A stretch of 64,000 nucleotides of DNA, taken from assembly GCA_029204225.1 (NCBI GenBank), contig CM055111.1:9929000-9992999 (forward strand). The letters run 5' to 3'. The notes beneath the pieces were generated by a model, which was not told the DNA's origin, did not search any database, and saw only the letters and a program-made list of their open reading frames with translations. This document shows, piece after piece, positions 11,541 to 22,400 of the stretch; positions within the stretch are counted from its first letter, which is position 1, and every line of letters starts with the position of its first letter. The position numbers were made by a program, and so were the translations under genes. Origin of the DNA: Diphasiastrum complanatum (taxonomy: Eukaryota > Streptophyta > Lycopodiopsida > Lycopodiales > Lycopodiaceae).

Positions 11541-12160
11541 ATTCTACAAAAAACACTTCGCTTCTTCAATGGCATTTTGTGTATCCGCAATGCCACATAC
11601 CCGAATATTGAGAGCTTTGCTTTCCCAAAGCCTATCCTCCGAAAGAGTAGCTAAGATAACCGAGGAGATAGGTGCAGTAGGCTTACTCCCTTTCTTGATG
11701 CAAGGCTGCCCAAGACATGGCTTCCTTCTTCTGCTGCTCAATTTTAGCTTCCAGTTCTTTGAAGCAGTTTGATGATTCCGGTGTGGCAAGAATAGGTTGG
11801 GCTCTAAGTTATTGCTTCAGTGTGTCCACTTCCTTTTGCGGCTTGCTATTAGCTCCTCTGAGCTGAGACATTTCAGCTTTGATCAAGTGCAGCTTTGTTT
11901 TCAGTCCCTGGAAATCTTGCAGTGAGATCCCCATGCTAGCTGCAACGTAGGATTTAACAGCTTTGGCAAGTGTGTAAGGTTCCTCATAATATGGGTTAGT
12001 TAGGACAAAAAGGACATGTACTGCAAAAGAGGAAGGAGCCAGGACAGGTATCGCAGAAGGAGGAAGACATTTTTTCCATTACTCTCATCAAGGGCAGCAG
12101 GGTGGTGGTAATTAGGCAGCGGCCCCCTTCCTCCAAAAACAATGGCCAGCGAAGGCTAAG
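11541..12160 (-). pseudogene. LINE ORF1 fragment
   Basis: On the minus strand a coiled-coil stretch (GLKTKLHLIKAEMSQLRG, about 11870-11930) leads to a conserved SWAAL word (near 11715). Then, after a frame change, come LNIRVCGIADTQNAIEEAK (about 11555-11610) and the end of similarity. The same order, coiled coil, SWA, then LNVRVRGIPN-type RRM-like segment, occurs at 22.8-23.2 kb and 28.7-29.3 kb. The frame is broken by stops and shifts. It starts just below the stop of the neighbouring ORF2, with a short CT run between (minus strand GTCTCTCTT near 12150-12160), so it is a separate LINE copy joined head to tail. Confidence 0.65.
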
Positions 12161-12171
12161 AGAGACACAGA

Positions 12172-14269
12172 TCACTGCAGTGAAAAATCAGGATTGAATA
12201 GGTTGACTGCCTCATCATCTGATAGGTCATCGCGCTCCTGCTTCTGAAAGAAGCTAGTAATGAGATGCTGGCCAGAATCAGTAAGAATCTCCGATGGTAG
12301 CAAAGAGGCTCTCAATATAAGCATCTCTTGTAGTAAAAGGCCGACACATCTGGGATCCCGATACTCCAAAAGTGTACTATGGGTAATAGGGGTGTCTTGA
12401 TATAAGCAATGATATATGCCACGTATCTCATAGTATGCAGGGCATATGAAGATAAAATGAAACTCATCCTCCACTACACCCAATGTGCATACCGGGCATA
12501 TCCGATGCTCCCTCAAAATGCCTGAATATCTGCCTGTCTCAATAGCAAGCTGATGCAAAGAGACTCGTAACTGTCCCAATCTGTATCGGAGCCCAAAAGA
12601 GAGAGGAAGAGATAGATAAGGTCTAATAGGGAGTCCCAAATTGTCTCTGCGTAAGATATGTGTGCCATAGAAGGTAAGCTTGACTCTCTCATGATCAGGG
12701 CGATCCCATATTATGTGACAATATCTACGATACAGCTGTTGTCTGATAAATGTATGAGTTCCCTATGGGAGATCCAGCACCGAGAAGCCCCATGACTGAA
12801 AGAAAGTCACCACATCACTGTACCAAGAAGATCTAGCCTGCTATAGTCTAAGAAGAAGTAAGCGCTGCCATCACATATCTGTGAGTATACATGGTCTCAA
12901 GTCGATGTAGAAAGGTAACAATCTGAAACATAGCCTCTACCACCATGGGGAGTGAGGCGAACTCCGCTAAAAGAATCTCATGAGGAACTAATGGCTTCGC
13001 ACGAATCATCCTCCCTAACATGGTGATCTGCAAACGAGTGATGTCTCTCCAAGTACCCTGAGATATCCTTGGGCACTAGACCTCCGTCGAGTGCATAACC
13101 ACTGATGAGACCACTGTAGAGAAAAGGTGGTCTCTGGTAGCAGGGTCATGTATATGGTAAGTAGTACACACTCTCTCCATATGTACCAAGGCAGCATGCC
13201 CCTTACGCAGGCGAGATAGAGCAGTAGAGCGAAAAGTGAGTAAGGGGCCGGTGAATAATACACCTAGGTAGGTGTATGATGTAACAATCTCCAGCTGCTG
13301 TCCATCATAATAAAATGTGTCATCTCTCATATGATGCCAATTTGTGTTAAACACCATTACCTTGGTCTTAGGCTTTAGCAATATTCACCATCAAGCCCCA
13401 CACTAAGCAAAAACCATATAGAGCATCAAGATGTCGCTGTAAACCAGAGGCTGTACGGGGATAGCAACGCCACATCATCCACATACAGTTGGATAGGAAT
13501 AATAACATCAGCAAGTGGACATCCATCACCCCCCTCCTCCTTGATGATCCGCTCTAGATCATCGATGTACAGTGCAAAAAGAGTGGGAGAGAGTGGACAT
13601 CCCTGCTTGACTCCAACTGTGCTCTGGATAAAAGGCGACCAGTTGCTGCCATCTCTGAAACATGCAAAAACCCTCTCATATAAGGCGCTGGTAGCCATAA
13701 TGATATCCTATGAGAAGCCAAGTGAAGATAAGCGTTGAAGTAGCAGGTGTCGTGGAACTGAGTCAAAGGCCTTGCGGAAATCCACAAAGCAGCAGTATAC
13801 TCTTCGTCTCCGATGTTGAGCCTCCTCTATGATGCAGCGTAGGACAAATGCATGATCAATGGTAGAGTATCCGGGTCTAAAGCCAGCCTGTCCAAGAGCA
13901 AATAACTCATCTGATTCCGCCTAGGAACCAACCATAGACTGCAGAACTGAGCCATAAAGCTTTGCCATCTTGTGACTGATCATGAGAGTGCGATAGTTAT
14001 CCACGTTCATTGGATCACCAGCCTTGAGAATGGGATGGAGGAGGTTCGTGCACCAGTTGGTGGGGAAGCCCGATGTAACAGCCAAGTTAAAAGTGTGGGC
14101 AATGCAAGGAGAGAGAAGTTGGGAGACAGGTTTGAGGAAGTCCGTGTTAAGAGAGTCGACGTCTTTCGCTTTATGGGATTGGGCTTTACAACCAATTTGG
14201 TCAGAGGTAAAAAGAGAGAATGTAGCAGGTCGGGTAATAGGGAAAGGCGGAGCATCTGTAGTGTATAAG
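12172..14269 (-). pseudogene. LINE ORF2: reverse transcriptase and C-terminal zinc finger (decayed)
   Basis: The minus strand carries, in several frames, LKAGDPMNVDNYRT (RT start), an AFDS-type region (near 13770), VKQGCPLSPTLFALYIDDLE, the catalytic YVDD at 13474-13485, KTKVMVFNT, YTYLGVLFTGP and a C-terminal CX2C...H...C finger (RICPVC...FHFIFICPAYYEIRG) near 12430-12500. Stop at 12172-12174. Upstream endonuclease is missing because the hAT-2 terminus begins at about 14270. Closest relative here is the plus-strand ORF2 at 24.6-28.0 kb. At least four frame breaks make it a pseudogene. Confidence 0.85.
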
Positions 14270-14279
14270 CAAGGTTGCA

Positions 14280-14375
14280 TCTCGATTCGAACAGGTCGAT
14301 TCGAACCGGCCGGTTCGAACCGATTCTTTGAGGTTCAAACCGCCAGGCCAGGTTCGAATCGGAAAAAGGTTCAAT
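14280..14375. repeat. Subterminal TTCGAACC repeats of hAT-2
   Basis: Five copies of TTCGAA/TTCAAA-type words, some forming the palindrome CGGTTCGAACCG, within 95 bp at the presumed transposon end. Similar clusters with other words mark both ends of hAT-1 and the two MITEs. Confidence 0.6.
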
Positions 14376-14955
14376 CCTTTTTTTTTCATTTTTTTCAAAA
14401 AAAAAGTCAAATATTCATTGATACTACAGATACTTAAATTTTAATAGCTAAACAATTTCAATTTTCCTCTAGAGTCTAAATTTACAGATATCAGGATTCA
14501 AGATAATCAGATCTCTTGTGACCTATCGTATCAAAACGGAATGACATTATGACCCAAGTTTAAGAGAACTGCAGTAAGTTCAAAGTTTAAAGTTTAAACC
14601 TTTAACCATTAGAATTCAGTAATTAGATAATCGACTAACATTAAAGTTTAAACAGACTACATAGTACATACAACAGACTACAGTTAAAACTTAACTTCAG
14701 GAATCAGAAACTTCAAACTTCAAACTAGATTCTAGAATCCATAATATATCATGATTCATGAATCATAACATAATAGTAAATACATATGCCAGGTGCCTCA
14801 TGAGTCCGGTCACCAATGTAAACAGTAATGCGCGATGTGTCTGATGATAAATCATGATGTGTACATACTACACTATAAACAGCTCAAGAGTCAATGCTCA
14901 TCTAGTGACATGAACATCTACAGACTAGTAACTACAATGATCTAATGTACAATCA
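14376..14955 (-). other. hAT-2 3' untranslated region
   Basis: AT-rich, with runs of A and T near 14370-14405 and repeated CTTAAACTTT-like words. No coding frame. Confidence 0.45.
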
Positions 14956-15294
14956 TCAATGAGCACTGAGTAGTGAGCACTCTAAGCTCGAGTCTCCTCC
15001 CACTCGCTGGTGCTGTGGAGCCTGCTGTGGCCTCTTGAGTGGCAGGCTCAGCTGCGAAATCCTCATCAGAGGCAGAGGTATGATGCCCTCATCCTCATCC
15101 CCGCCCTCCTCGGACTCCTCATCCTCATACTCCTCCTCTGAGGACTCTGACCCTGATGATGCCTCAGACTCAGACTCAGACTCATCCTCGTCGTCAGGGC
15201 TATGAGCACGGGAGTTGCTACCCTCTCCTGCCCTCCTCCTATGCTCTGCTCGAGTGACAGGTCCTACACAGTGCACACAAAGAGGGACAAACAT
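14956..15294 (-). pseudogene. hAT-2 acidic C-terminal domain
   Basis: About 80 residues dominated by Glu, Asp and Ser (ESESEASSGSESSEEEYEDE) and then a basic/Pro tail. Preceded on the minus strand by an acceptor-like AG after an AT-rich stretch. Its position after the dimerisation region matches the acidic, Pro-rich C-terminal part of hAT-1. Function unknown; likely a low-complexity tail of the transposase. Confidence 0.5.
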
Positions 15295-15379
15295 GTTATT
15301 GCCTACAAATTAGTAAATTACGATAATTAGTTCGAACTTCGAAAATTTAATTCAAGACCTTAGACAATCCTAATTTCTC

Positions 15380-17230
15380 ACCTGCACCCTGCATGGCCTC
15401 CTCATGGAGGAATGCGTACACGTCCTCCTCTGACTGGTCTCTCGGTGGCAACTCTAGAACCTTTGCCACATCGATCAGATCGAGATTAACCTACGCACAT
15501 GTCACAATGCACATTGAAATCAAGACAAAATTTGGAGGGTCGAGTCCCGACAAAAGCTAAAATTTAGCTACAGTCTAGTATCTACTATGTAGTACGATCT
15601 ATTTAGTATCTACTAATTGGGTCCTGCCACCTGGGATGATGGATCACATGTTAGAATTTAGAAATTATAATTTATGGCTTACAAGTTACCTGGATAGGCT
15701 CTGCGGTGGTCTGGAGTCTACCCAAAATTTATTACCCTCTCTCAAAAGCGTCAAGCCAGTGGCAAACTCCAAGGTCTCCTACCTGAAAATCTGAAGCTCA
15801 TCCAGTAGGTTATCCTGCTCGCGTACATCAGGATAAACTCGGGAGATATAGGCATTCCAGCCATCCCTGAGCTCCCTATTTGTGAACTACTCCTCATTCC
15901 TCCAAAGTGGATGGAGTATGTGGGCCATGGCATGCAGGGGCTTATGAAACCACTCCCACCTGCTCAACCAAAGGAGCCGGACCTCCGCAAGCCTACAAGA
16001 ATCAAGATTAAAGACACATTAATAATTGTACTATATATTACATAGTACATACTACATACTACATACTACTTTGACCTGTGTACATAGTACATACTTCATT
16101 TGAAATTTGAATCTTGACATACCTCTCTGGGCTAATGGTCATGCAAAGGCTCAACTGCTCGCCCAGCCTGTCCATGAACTCATACGAGAGGCCCAATGTG
16201 CAGCCCTCTCGATCTGTAAGGCGCAGGACAATGTAGATGGGTTGTAGGCCCACCACAATGGATCGAGCCTCATCCCAAAATGGTGAATACATAATGGTCC
16301 ACTCGAATCTCTTACTCTTGGGCTCTTGTGATGGCCCCCACTACGCCCAGTCAACGGCGACAACCATTTGCCTCAAGCCCTGATGAACTTTCAGCAGTCG
16401 TTCCAGAACCAGGAACATAAATGCAAACCTGCACAGGGCACAAGTGACAAGTTCTAAGTTCTCACTTCTAAGTTCTGACAACACAATACATGGCACATGC
16501 ATGAAATATTTACCACTACTAACTAAACAGTAAATACTTACCAACAGTCTACAGAGGCACATTCAATTTTGAGTTGCAACTTGCAACTTGCATACCTGGT
16601 GGGGGCAGGTCTCAAGACATCCAAGGTGGACCGTCTCCTGAACATGGCTAGGACCCTGGGCTTCTTGGCGACAAATCTCACCAAGAACCGTGCAGTACGC
16701 ACCACCTCCGCAATCCATGGAATCTTGGCCACATCCTCAACCAACAAGTCCAGGCAGTGTGCAGCACAAGGTGTCCAAAAGTCTCATTAACGAGCCTACC
16801 CATGGAGACACAGTTTGACGCATTGTCTGTGACCACCTACACAAGTTTGAAGTTACAACCATACAATGCAATGTGCATGACTTTGAAGTTTGGAATTCTG
16901 AATTCAAGTGAATCATAATTCATTGTCCATCAACCATACAATGCAACATTCAACATTGACATTTACAAATTACCTAATACCATTATAGTAATAGGTATAA
17001 TATATATACCTGTACAACGTGTTGTGGTCCCACCTCCTCAATGGCAGCTCGAATGTGTGAGAACATGTACTCCCCGTGACTGCCTCCCCAGAGGTGTCGA
17101 TGGATCTGAGAAACATCGTCCCCATGCACGAAGACACCAGGATATTCAATATGTGGCGCCTCCTTGTATCGCTCCAACCATCAGATATGATGGTGCAACC
17201 ATACCAAGTTGAAAGTTCATAGGTGACAAG
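15380..17230 (-). pseudogene. hAT-2 DUF659 and catalytic region (decayed exons)
   Basis: Exon pieces in order on the minus strand: GCTIISDGWSDTRRR and NILVSSCMGTMFLRS (about 17130-17200), YMFSHIRAAIEEVGPQHVV (to about 17010), VVTDNASNCVSMG (about 16790-16850), LLVEDVAKIPWIAEVV and FLVRFVAKKPRVLAMF (16640-16760), WTIMYSPFWDEARSIV with YIVLRLTDREG (16130-16300), then HKPLHAMAHILHPLW (about 15890-15950). These align in order with hAT-1 (SDGW, TDN, LYIVLRMADSEG, HSVAHMLHPLF). Introns separate them. Frame breaks occur, for example in the TGEYMF segment. This is a related but older copy of the same transposase type. Confidence 0.72.
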
Positions 17231-17632
17231 TCACGAGTCACGACTCACATTGCAATGTTGCACAACTTACAACTTACAAGTGACAAGACAAGACGATAGA
17301 TCCGAGATCGTGATTCAAATTTCATGGCAAATTTCAATGATAAATGATCATTTGAATATTGACAAATTATAATCATGATTCATGATTCATGATTAAACAT
17401 AAATAGCTAGGCTCTTGCTGCAATTTACAAGTAATAACTAATAAGTATGTACTATGCATTCAACATTGTGGCATGTGCAATGCCACCACATGGCACAATG
17501 TATGAAAACTTAATGTACAAAATTCAAATTACAATGTACATACTACATAATACATAACAATGATCTTAAATCAATCGTCATAAAGTCTTTAAAGTTTACA
17601 ATGCATAAATTTAAAAGGATAGTAGTACGTAC

Positions 17633-18088
17633 TGGGCCCATGCCTTCCTGAGAGGCTCTAGCTTCTGGTCAACAGAAGCCCGCTCATCAAGAAGTCCCTT
17701 CGTCCTCAGGTGCTCATAAGATGGCCCCGGCCACACCTGCCCAATCGCACTCACTGCACTCATCGCCCTCCTCCATGCCAAGGTCCTAGCCAGATCAAAT
17801 GGCAAATCGCAGGTGTAGAACAACTGTCGAACGGCAACCTCTGCCTATGCCATGGCTTTGGGAGCGAAGGTGGACACAGTATACTCCCTACCCCCCATCT
17901 GTGTAGTGCGGCCTCGTCTACCTCTCCCTCTCTCAGGTGGATGATGTGGTGCCGGTATGGTCAGGTGGTGTCAAGGATCCTGCACCAGAAGGCGGATCAA
18001 GCCGGGTACTAGGCTCTGCCTCATCTACAGCTCTGTCCTCTGAGCCATGGGGAGCGAGGGGTGAGCGGATGGCAACTGGGGGGCGTGA
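17633..18088 (-). pseudogene. hAT-2 second exon, lower part
   Basis: Minus strand: Pro/Ser-rich residues, then an AT-hook-like PERGRGRRGR, then REYTVSTFAPKAMA, a TAG (GCA TAG GCA) and AEVAVRQLFYTCDLPFDLART. It ends at a good donor (GTACGT, 17632 down). It continues into 21100-21135 once Gy2 and one target duplication are removed. The TAG again looks like a lost Gln. Confidence 0.6.
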
Positions 18089-18093
18089 TGTGG
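18089..18093. repeat. Gy2 target duplication, left (TGTGG)
   Basis: TGTGG directly before the LTR. The identical 5-mer follows the right LTR at 21095-21099. Confidence 0.93.
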
Positions 18094-18543
18094 TGTTAGG
18101 GACCCAACCCCCTTGGGTCCCAAACCCAGACTTGAGACCAGACGATGACTGGGCCTGTAGACTTGACCGGTGACTCGTGAACCTGCATGGTTGCCACGTG
18201 TCATGATCCAGGAGTGCACATGGCTTGGAGTCTCTCTCTCCTTGGAGGTATGCAAGGGGAGGAGGACTCATTTGCCATCCATTCTGTCTACCTAGGACGA
18301 GGTGGATGGAGAGCGTGTGCACGGCCAGGATGTATTGCTAGCATGAGGCAGGAGATGGCTGAGAGCCTGGGCGGTGGTATGGGACGCCGTCTGGGATGGA
18401 GGTCGGATCCAGCTTGATACGGTCACAGGCCAGGGCACGAAGGGTGGACCCGGATTAGGTCTTATGGCGGGGTGGAACGTGAATCGTTCGGTCTCTTGTA
18501 GTTAACCGGCACCTGGAGGTTTGCAGTAAGTGAGTTTGTAACA
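18094..18543 (+). repeat. Gy2 5' LTR
   Basis: 450 bp, TGTTAGGGAC...TTTGTAACA, canonical TG...CA ends. About 97% identical to 20645-21094. Frames inside it in any direction are LTR sequence, not genes. Confidence 0.93.
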
Positions 18544-18545
18544 TA

Positions 18546-18557
18546 TGGTATCAGAGC
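18546..18557 (+). other. Gy2 primer binding site (initiator tRNA-Met)
   Basis: TGGTATCAGAGC two bases after the LTR. Confidence 0.92.
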
Positions 18558-19420
18558 CACTGCATACTGAAAGCAGGTGCGTTGATCCGTAGTAGATTTC
18601 TTGTAACTTCCTTCGCTTCTGACCGATTTCAATTCGAGTTTAAAATGCATTTTATATGCGTGTTTTCCTATTCTTCTTCCCGCTGTTTTTCTGTAAATTT
18701 CAATTAAACAAAGTATCAAAAAAGTGGAAGGGGCCCTAAGAAGGACCTGCCACGTGGCACTGTCCAAGGTGGGACAGGTGGCGGTCCCTCTTCCACTCCA
18801 GAACTGTGGTTTTTTGGGTCGCGATGGGCCCTCCTCAGCGAATAACAATCAGGAAGTTTTTACATCATTATTTGACCAGCGAGAACGATCAAAAAAGTGG
18901 AAATAACATTCCACGTGGCATCATATGGGCCAGGATGAAGTGGCAGTAGGTAGCGCCCCCCTGTTCCGATGATTGTCAGATCTCCAAGTGTAGAAATCAG
19001 GGCCCTCCCTGAAAACTTACATCGTTTCTTTTCTTCCTATTGTTGTCAGCCAACGATGGACAAGTAGAAGGAAGAACTAAGGTAAGAAGGGAGAAAGGGA
19101 ACTGTAGGCCACCTAGCAGGTGCTAGAAGTGCCCAGTATGCTGAGGTGGAAGCTAGGTGGCAAGGCAAAGCCACTTGGCAGTTGGTAGGATGGCATGAAG
19201 AGGGAAGTATGCCTCTTCTATGTCTCTGTTTTATGTGAAAAGAGGTGGAGGTGGTGGTGCATCCTTCTCTTTGCCTTCTCTTATTCCTCTTGGCAGCCAT
19301 GGACAATACCATTTGGTTTGTAAAGAGACAGCAAGAGTAGCTTTGTATCTACCTTCCTTGAGTAGCTTTTGATTCTCTTCTATCTTCTCTTCTTAATTCA
19401 CCTCTCTTCTCTCTGTAAAA
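18558..19420 (+). other. Gy2 untranslated leader
   Basis: About 860 bp without a coding frame. It contains two copies of an AAAAAGTGGAA(G)...CCACGTGGCA block (18718-18757 and 18893-18921). Confidence 0.65.
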
Positions 19421-20340
19421 ATGGAGCCTACTCCTACTACACAGCCTATGTCCCCTGCTCATGAGGCTACAGTATCTTCCTCTGTTTTAGACCATGATGC
19501 TTTGATGCTGGCTATTAACAGTCTACAGCAACAGATTGTGGATATGCAAGCTAAGCACAGTAGGGATCAGCAGTACCTCAAGGAATTGATGCAGCTAAGG
19601 CAAATGGTGCATCAACCCTTGTTTACTCCTGAAGTTTTTGCTGGGGAAAAGAAGGATAGAACCCCGGAGGCAGTCTTGCAATGGCTGGATCGATGGAATT
19701 CGCACTTTTCCATGCACGATTCATCCAGGACAACAAGATCAATCTCGCCGTCATGCCCCGTCCCCTTTGACATGGTGAACATTGAAAATATGGTGCCATT
19801 CTTCAACAAAGGGGAGGTAAAGCATTTACTTGGTGGCAAGATATAAGGGGTAAGCCTGAAGTTCCTAGGAATCGGGAGGAATTCTGTAAGGCCTTTAAGG
19901 CGGCCTTCCTTCCTATTCTTGATGATTTTGAATTTTATCGTCAGTATGCAACAATCCATATGGGGAACCGGCCCCTGGATCAGTATTTGCAAGAATTTCA
20001 AGAGGTCTATTCTCGTTTTGCAACTAGAATAGATCCTTTGCTAATAAAGTTGCATTTCATACTGGGGTTGCCAAGAGACTACCAGCTAGAGGTCAGGAGG
20101 AACCAGCCTCTTACCCTCGAGGATGCTGTTCGCTTCACCAGAATCTACGATGATACTCGTACGATGGCTAAGCCTGAAACTGGTGTCTTACCCGACGTAA
20201 AGGGTAAGAGGCCTTTCTTTCCAAAGAAATTGAAAGATAAGGCAAAGGAAGGGGCTTCAGGTTCAGGGAAATCGAAGAAAAGATCTATTCCATATAGTAA
20301 ACAAACTCCATCAGAATGCGTACCAGCTGGAACTTCCTCA
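19421..20340 (+). pseudogene. Gy2 gag (frameshifted)
   Basis: Starts at ATG 19421 after the leader. The N terminus has a coiled-coil-like stretch (LMLAINSLQQQIVDMQAKHS). The retrotransposon gag core follows: PEAVLQWLDRWNSHFS, then after a shift near 19720 a DNKINLAVMPRP line, then TWWQDIRG and NREEFCKAFKAAFLPI in a third frame, joining MGNRPLDQYLQEFQEVYSRF (from 19960). The tail is Lys-rich (GKRPFFPKKLKDKAKEG). No CCHC knuckle was seen; it may lie in the deleted segment. The frame ends at about 20349 just past the deletion join. Confidence 0.8.
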
Positions 20341-20617
20341 AGGTGTTAAGGTACATCCAGTTTTTCACATTAGTTGTTTAAAGGAACGACTTGGTGGAAA
20401 GGATGACTTAATGCCTCAAGAGGACTTAGTTCGGCTGGAGGACCTATCATCCTTTGTACCTATTGAACCACAGGCCATTGTTGATGTACGTCAACGTGGA
20501 CTCAGAAACCGGCAGGTAACTGAGTACTTGGTTCATTGGAAAGGAAGTTCCGAGGACGATGACACTTGGGAGAAGGAACTTGACCTTAAACTGAGATTCC
20601 CGGGATTCCTTCCTTAG
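20311..20617 (+). pseudogene. Gy2 integrase tail and chromodomain
   Basis: Reads AYQLELPQGVKVHPVFHISC then LKERLGG, the usual end of a Ty3 integrase, then VRLEDLSSFVPIEPQAIVD and a chromodomain TEYLVHWKGSSEDDDTWEKE, stop at 20615-20617. The frame differs from that of gag, so the internal deletion joined gag to the integrase tail out of frame near 20305-20315. Keeping a chromatin-binding module without any catalytic domain is notable, but the frame means it is unlikely to be made. Confidence 0.82.
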
Positions 20618-20631
20618 ATAAGGAATTTTTT

Positions 20632-20644
20632 AAGGAAGAGGGAA
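20632..20644 (+). other. Gy2 polypurine tract
   Basis: AAGGAAGAGGGAA directly before the 3' LTR. Confidence 0.9.
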
Positions 20645-21094
20645 TGTTAGGGACCCAACCCCCTTGGGTCCCAAACCTAGACTTGAGACCAGACGATGAC
20701 TGGGCCTGTAGACTTGACCGGTGACTCGTGAACCTGCATGGTTGCCACGTGTCATGATCCAGGAGTGCACATGGCTTGGAGTCTCTCTCTCCTTGGAGGT
20801 ATACAAGGGGAGGAGGACTCATTTGCCATCCATTTTGTCTACCTAGGAGAAGGTGGATGGAGAGCGTGTGCACGGCCAGGATGTATTGCTAGCATGAGGC
20901 AGGAGATGGCTGAGAGCCTGGGCGGTGGTATAGGATGCCGTCTGGGATGGAGGTCGGATCCAACTTGATACGATCACAGGCCAGGGCACGGAGGGTGGAC
21001 CCGGATTAGGTCCTATGGCGGGGTGGAACGTGAATTGTTCGGTCTCTTGTAGTTAACCGGCACCTGGAGGTTTGCAGTAAGTGAGTTTGTAACA
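20645..21094 (+). repeat. Gy2 3' LTR
   Basis: 450 bp, TGTTAGGGAC...TTTGTAACA, followed by TGTGG (21095-21099). Confidence 0.93.
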
Positions 21095-21099
21095 TGTGG

Positions 21100-21135
21100 T
21101 GGCCTCTGGCTGTGTCGCCATGACTGCATCTCGAT
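21100..21135 (-). pseudogene. hAT-2 second exon, upper part
   Basis: Minus strand: acceptor TTTTTTGGCAG (21136-21146), then exon sequence from 21135. Cut by Gy2; the remainder is at 17633-18088. Confidence 0.5.
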
Positions 21136-21320
21136 CTGCCAAAAAAGACAAATTACAATACAATTAAGAAATTAGATGATCAATGAACCATGATCGTTGA
21201 ACTTGAAACTTGAAACTTCAGACTTGATGTATCATGTGAGAGTCGAGACTTGAGTTAAAACTTAAAACTTGATCAATGTTTGAACTTTGAAGTGTAAGAG
21301 TCTTAGAGTTGAATGTTTAC

Positions 21321-21570
21321 CTCTCGGTCTGGGCCCCATCCTCGAAGGGCCAACCTCCTCCGATGCGACAGGAGTGAGTAGCGTGTCAGGAGCATGCATG
21401 CAAGGGGCAATCTCGTACCCCCTCAAACGTAACAAATGTGCCCTGATGCGTGTGGGCCCTCCAGTGTAAGACTGGTGACAGTATCTGCAAGTCCATCTCT
21501 TCGTGCCCAATGTGCCATAGGCCGCAGCGATGGTGACGTGATCCCACAAGCGATCCCTATCCCTCGACAT
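21321..21570 (-). CDS. hAT-2 first exon: BED zinc finger
   Basis: ATG at 21570, chosen because it is the first Met outside the GA array. Reads SRDRDRLWDHV, then RWTCRYCHQSYTGGPTRIRAH, i.e. the CX2C...H pattern of a BED-type zinc finger, then a short linker. Donor GTAAAC at 21320-21315. BED fingers at the N terminus bind transposon ends in hAT transposases. The frame is open upstream through (GA)n as Arg-Glu repeats, which I take as untranslated. The same finger is at the start of hAT-1. The exon is intact but its downstream exons are broken. Confidence 0.65.
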
Positions 21571-21574
21571 GGTG

Positions 21575-21578
<4 letters not shown>

Positions 21579-21627
<49 letters not shown>
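21579..21627. repeat. (CT)n array, 49 bp
   Basis: Perfect CT repeat just upstream of the hAT-2 ATG. No LINE 3' motif lies next to it. Confidence 0.95.
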
Positions 21628-21629
<2 letters not shown>

Positions 21630-21714
21630 ATCTCTCTCTCAACTCTCGAGTGACGAGTCTGGACTCTGGACTCTGAGGTCTCTAATATCTATGTAGTATA
21701 CCGGCCCTTGGGTA

Positions 21715-21850
21715 CCCTGAATTCTAAATTCTAAATTCTAATCTAGTTTCTAACCCTAACCGCTAACTTCTAACTCCTAAGTTCTAAGTTCTAACTAGAC
21801 TCTAGTAACTACTAACTCCTAAGTTCTAAGTTCTAACTTCTAACTAAGTA
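21715..21850. repeat. TTCTAA-type degenerate tandem repeat
   Basis: Repeats of CTAAGTTCTAA and TTCTAACT, including two copies of ACTCCTAAGTTCTAAGTTCT about 60 bp apart. Reverse-complement relatives (TTAGAACTT) occur at 29.9-30.1 kb. Confidence 0.75.
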
Positions 21851-21924
21851 GCTACCCAGGTCCCACACCGCTCTCACAATGCCCAGGCCCCACATTGAAC
21901 CCCATCAAGATTCAACACACATAC

Positions 21925-21974
21925 AATGTCACACACACACACAAAATATCACACAGTGCACACACACAATCACT

Positions 21975-22005
<31 letters not shown>

Positions 22006-22109
22006 CAAAAGAGTCAAGACACACACACACAATATCACACACCATTTTCTTTCTCTCTCTCTCTCTCACACACACACACAATCTCAATGGCAAATGCACA
22101 CACACACCC

Positions 22110-22147
<38 letters not shown>
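21925..22147. repeat. (CA)n and (CT)n compound array
   Basis: Interrupted CA repeats from about 21925, a CT run at 22052-22067, more CA, then a pure CT run at 22113-22147. The ORF1-only LINE starts directly after it. Confidence 0.93.
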
Positions 22148-22150
<3 letters not shown>

Positions 22151-22164
22151 CAGCGGCCAGCGCC

Positions 22165-22400
22165 AGGGATGGCGGATGCCTCCATCGCTATGCTATGGGC
22201 GCCCTCCATCGTTGTTGCTGCTGGCTCTCCATCGCTGACCTGCTGGGCCTCCATTGCTGCTCTACCCTGAGTTGCTGGCCCTCCATCGCTACTCTAATCT
22301 GTCCCTCCATCGCTGCTCTACCCTGTTGCTGCGGATATGCTCCATCACCACCCATCGCGATTGCTCCATCGCTGTCCACTGTTGGTGCCCTGCCGCTATA
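22165..22400 (+). repeat. Short tandem repeats in LINE 5' region
   Basis: Repeated CCTCCATCGCTGCT and CTACCCTG words at 20-60 bp intervals. Related CTCCATCG words occur in the 5' part of the next LINE and in the inverted LINE. This could be a promoter region; not shown. Confidence 0.65.

Larger units (their letters stand above)
18094..21094 (+). mobile_element. Gy2: deleted Ty3 chromovirus nested in hAT-2
   Basis: A 3001-bp LTR element with two 450-bp LTRs, perfect TGTGG target duplications, primer site and purine tract. The interior has only a broken gag and the integrase tail with chromodomain; protease, reverse transcriptase, RNase H and the integrase core are absent. The LTRs differ at about 12 of 450 positions, so Gy2 is older than Gy1 by that measure. 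It interrupts the second exon of hAT-2, so hAT-2 was there first. It could have moved only with proteins supplied by another copy. Confidence 0.93.
14270..21640 (-). mobile_element. hAT-2: old BED/DUF659 hAT transposon, upper end not found
   Basis: Minus-strand transposase exons run from a BED zinc finger (21570) to an acidic C terminus (14956). The lower terminus is likely at 14270 (CAAGGTTGCATCTCG), next to TGTATAAG inside a LINE ORF2. The subterminal zone 14280-14375 is packed with GGTTCGAACCG-type words, like the subterminal repeats of hAT-1. The upper terminus could not be identified: above 21.6 kb come TTCTAA-rich repeats, CA/CT arrays and LINEs. It is split by Gy2 at 18094-21094 and decayed throughout. 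Confidence 0.72.

Noticed and set aside
15751-16363. Separate small genes on the minus strand
   Set aside because: They align in order with the hAT-1 transposase and are decayed exons of hAT-2.
18187-18417. Frames inside the Gy2 LTRs (also at 20738)
   Set aside because: Identical in both LTRs, overlapping on both strands, no domain; LTR sequence.
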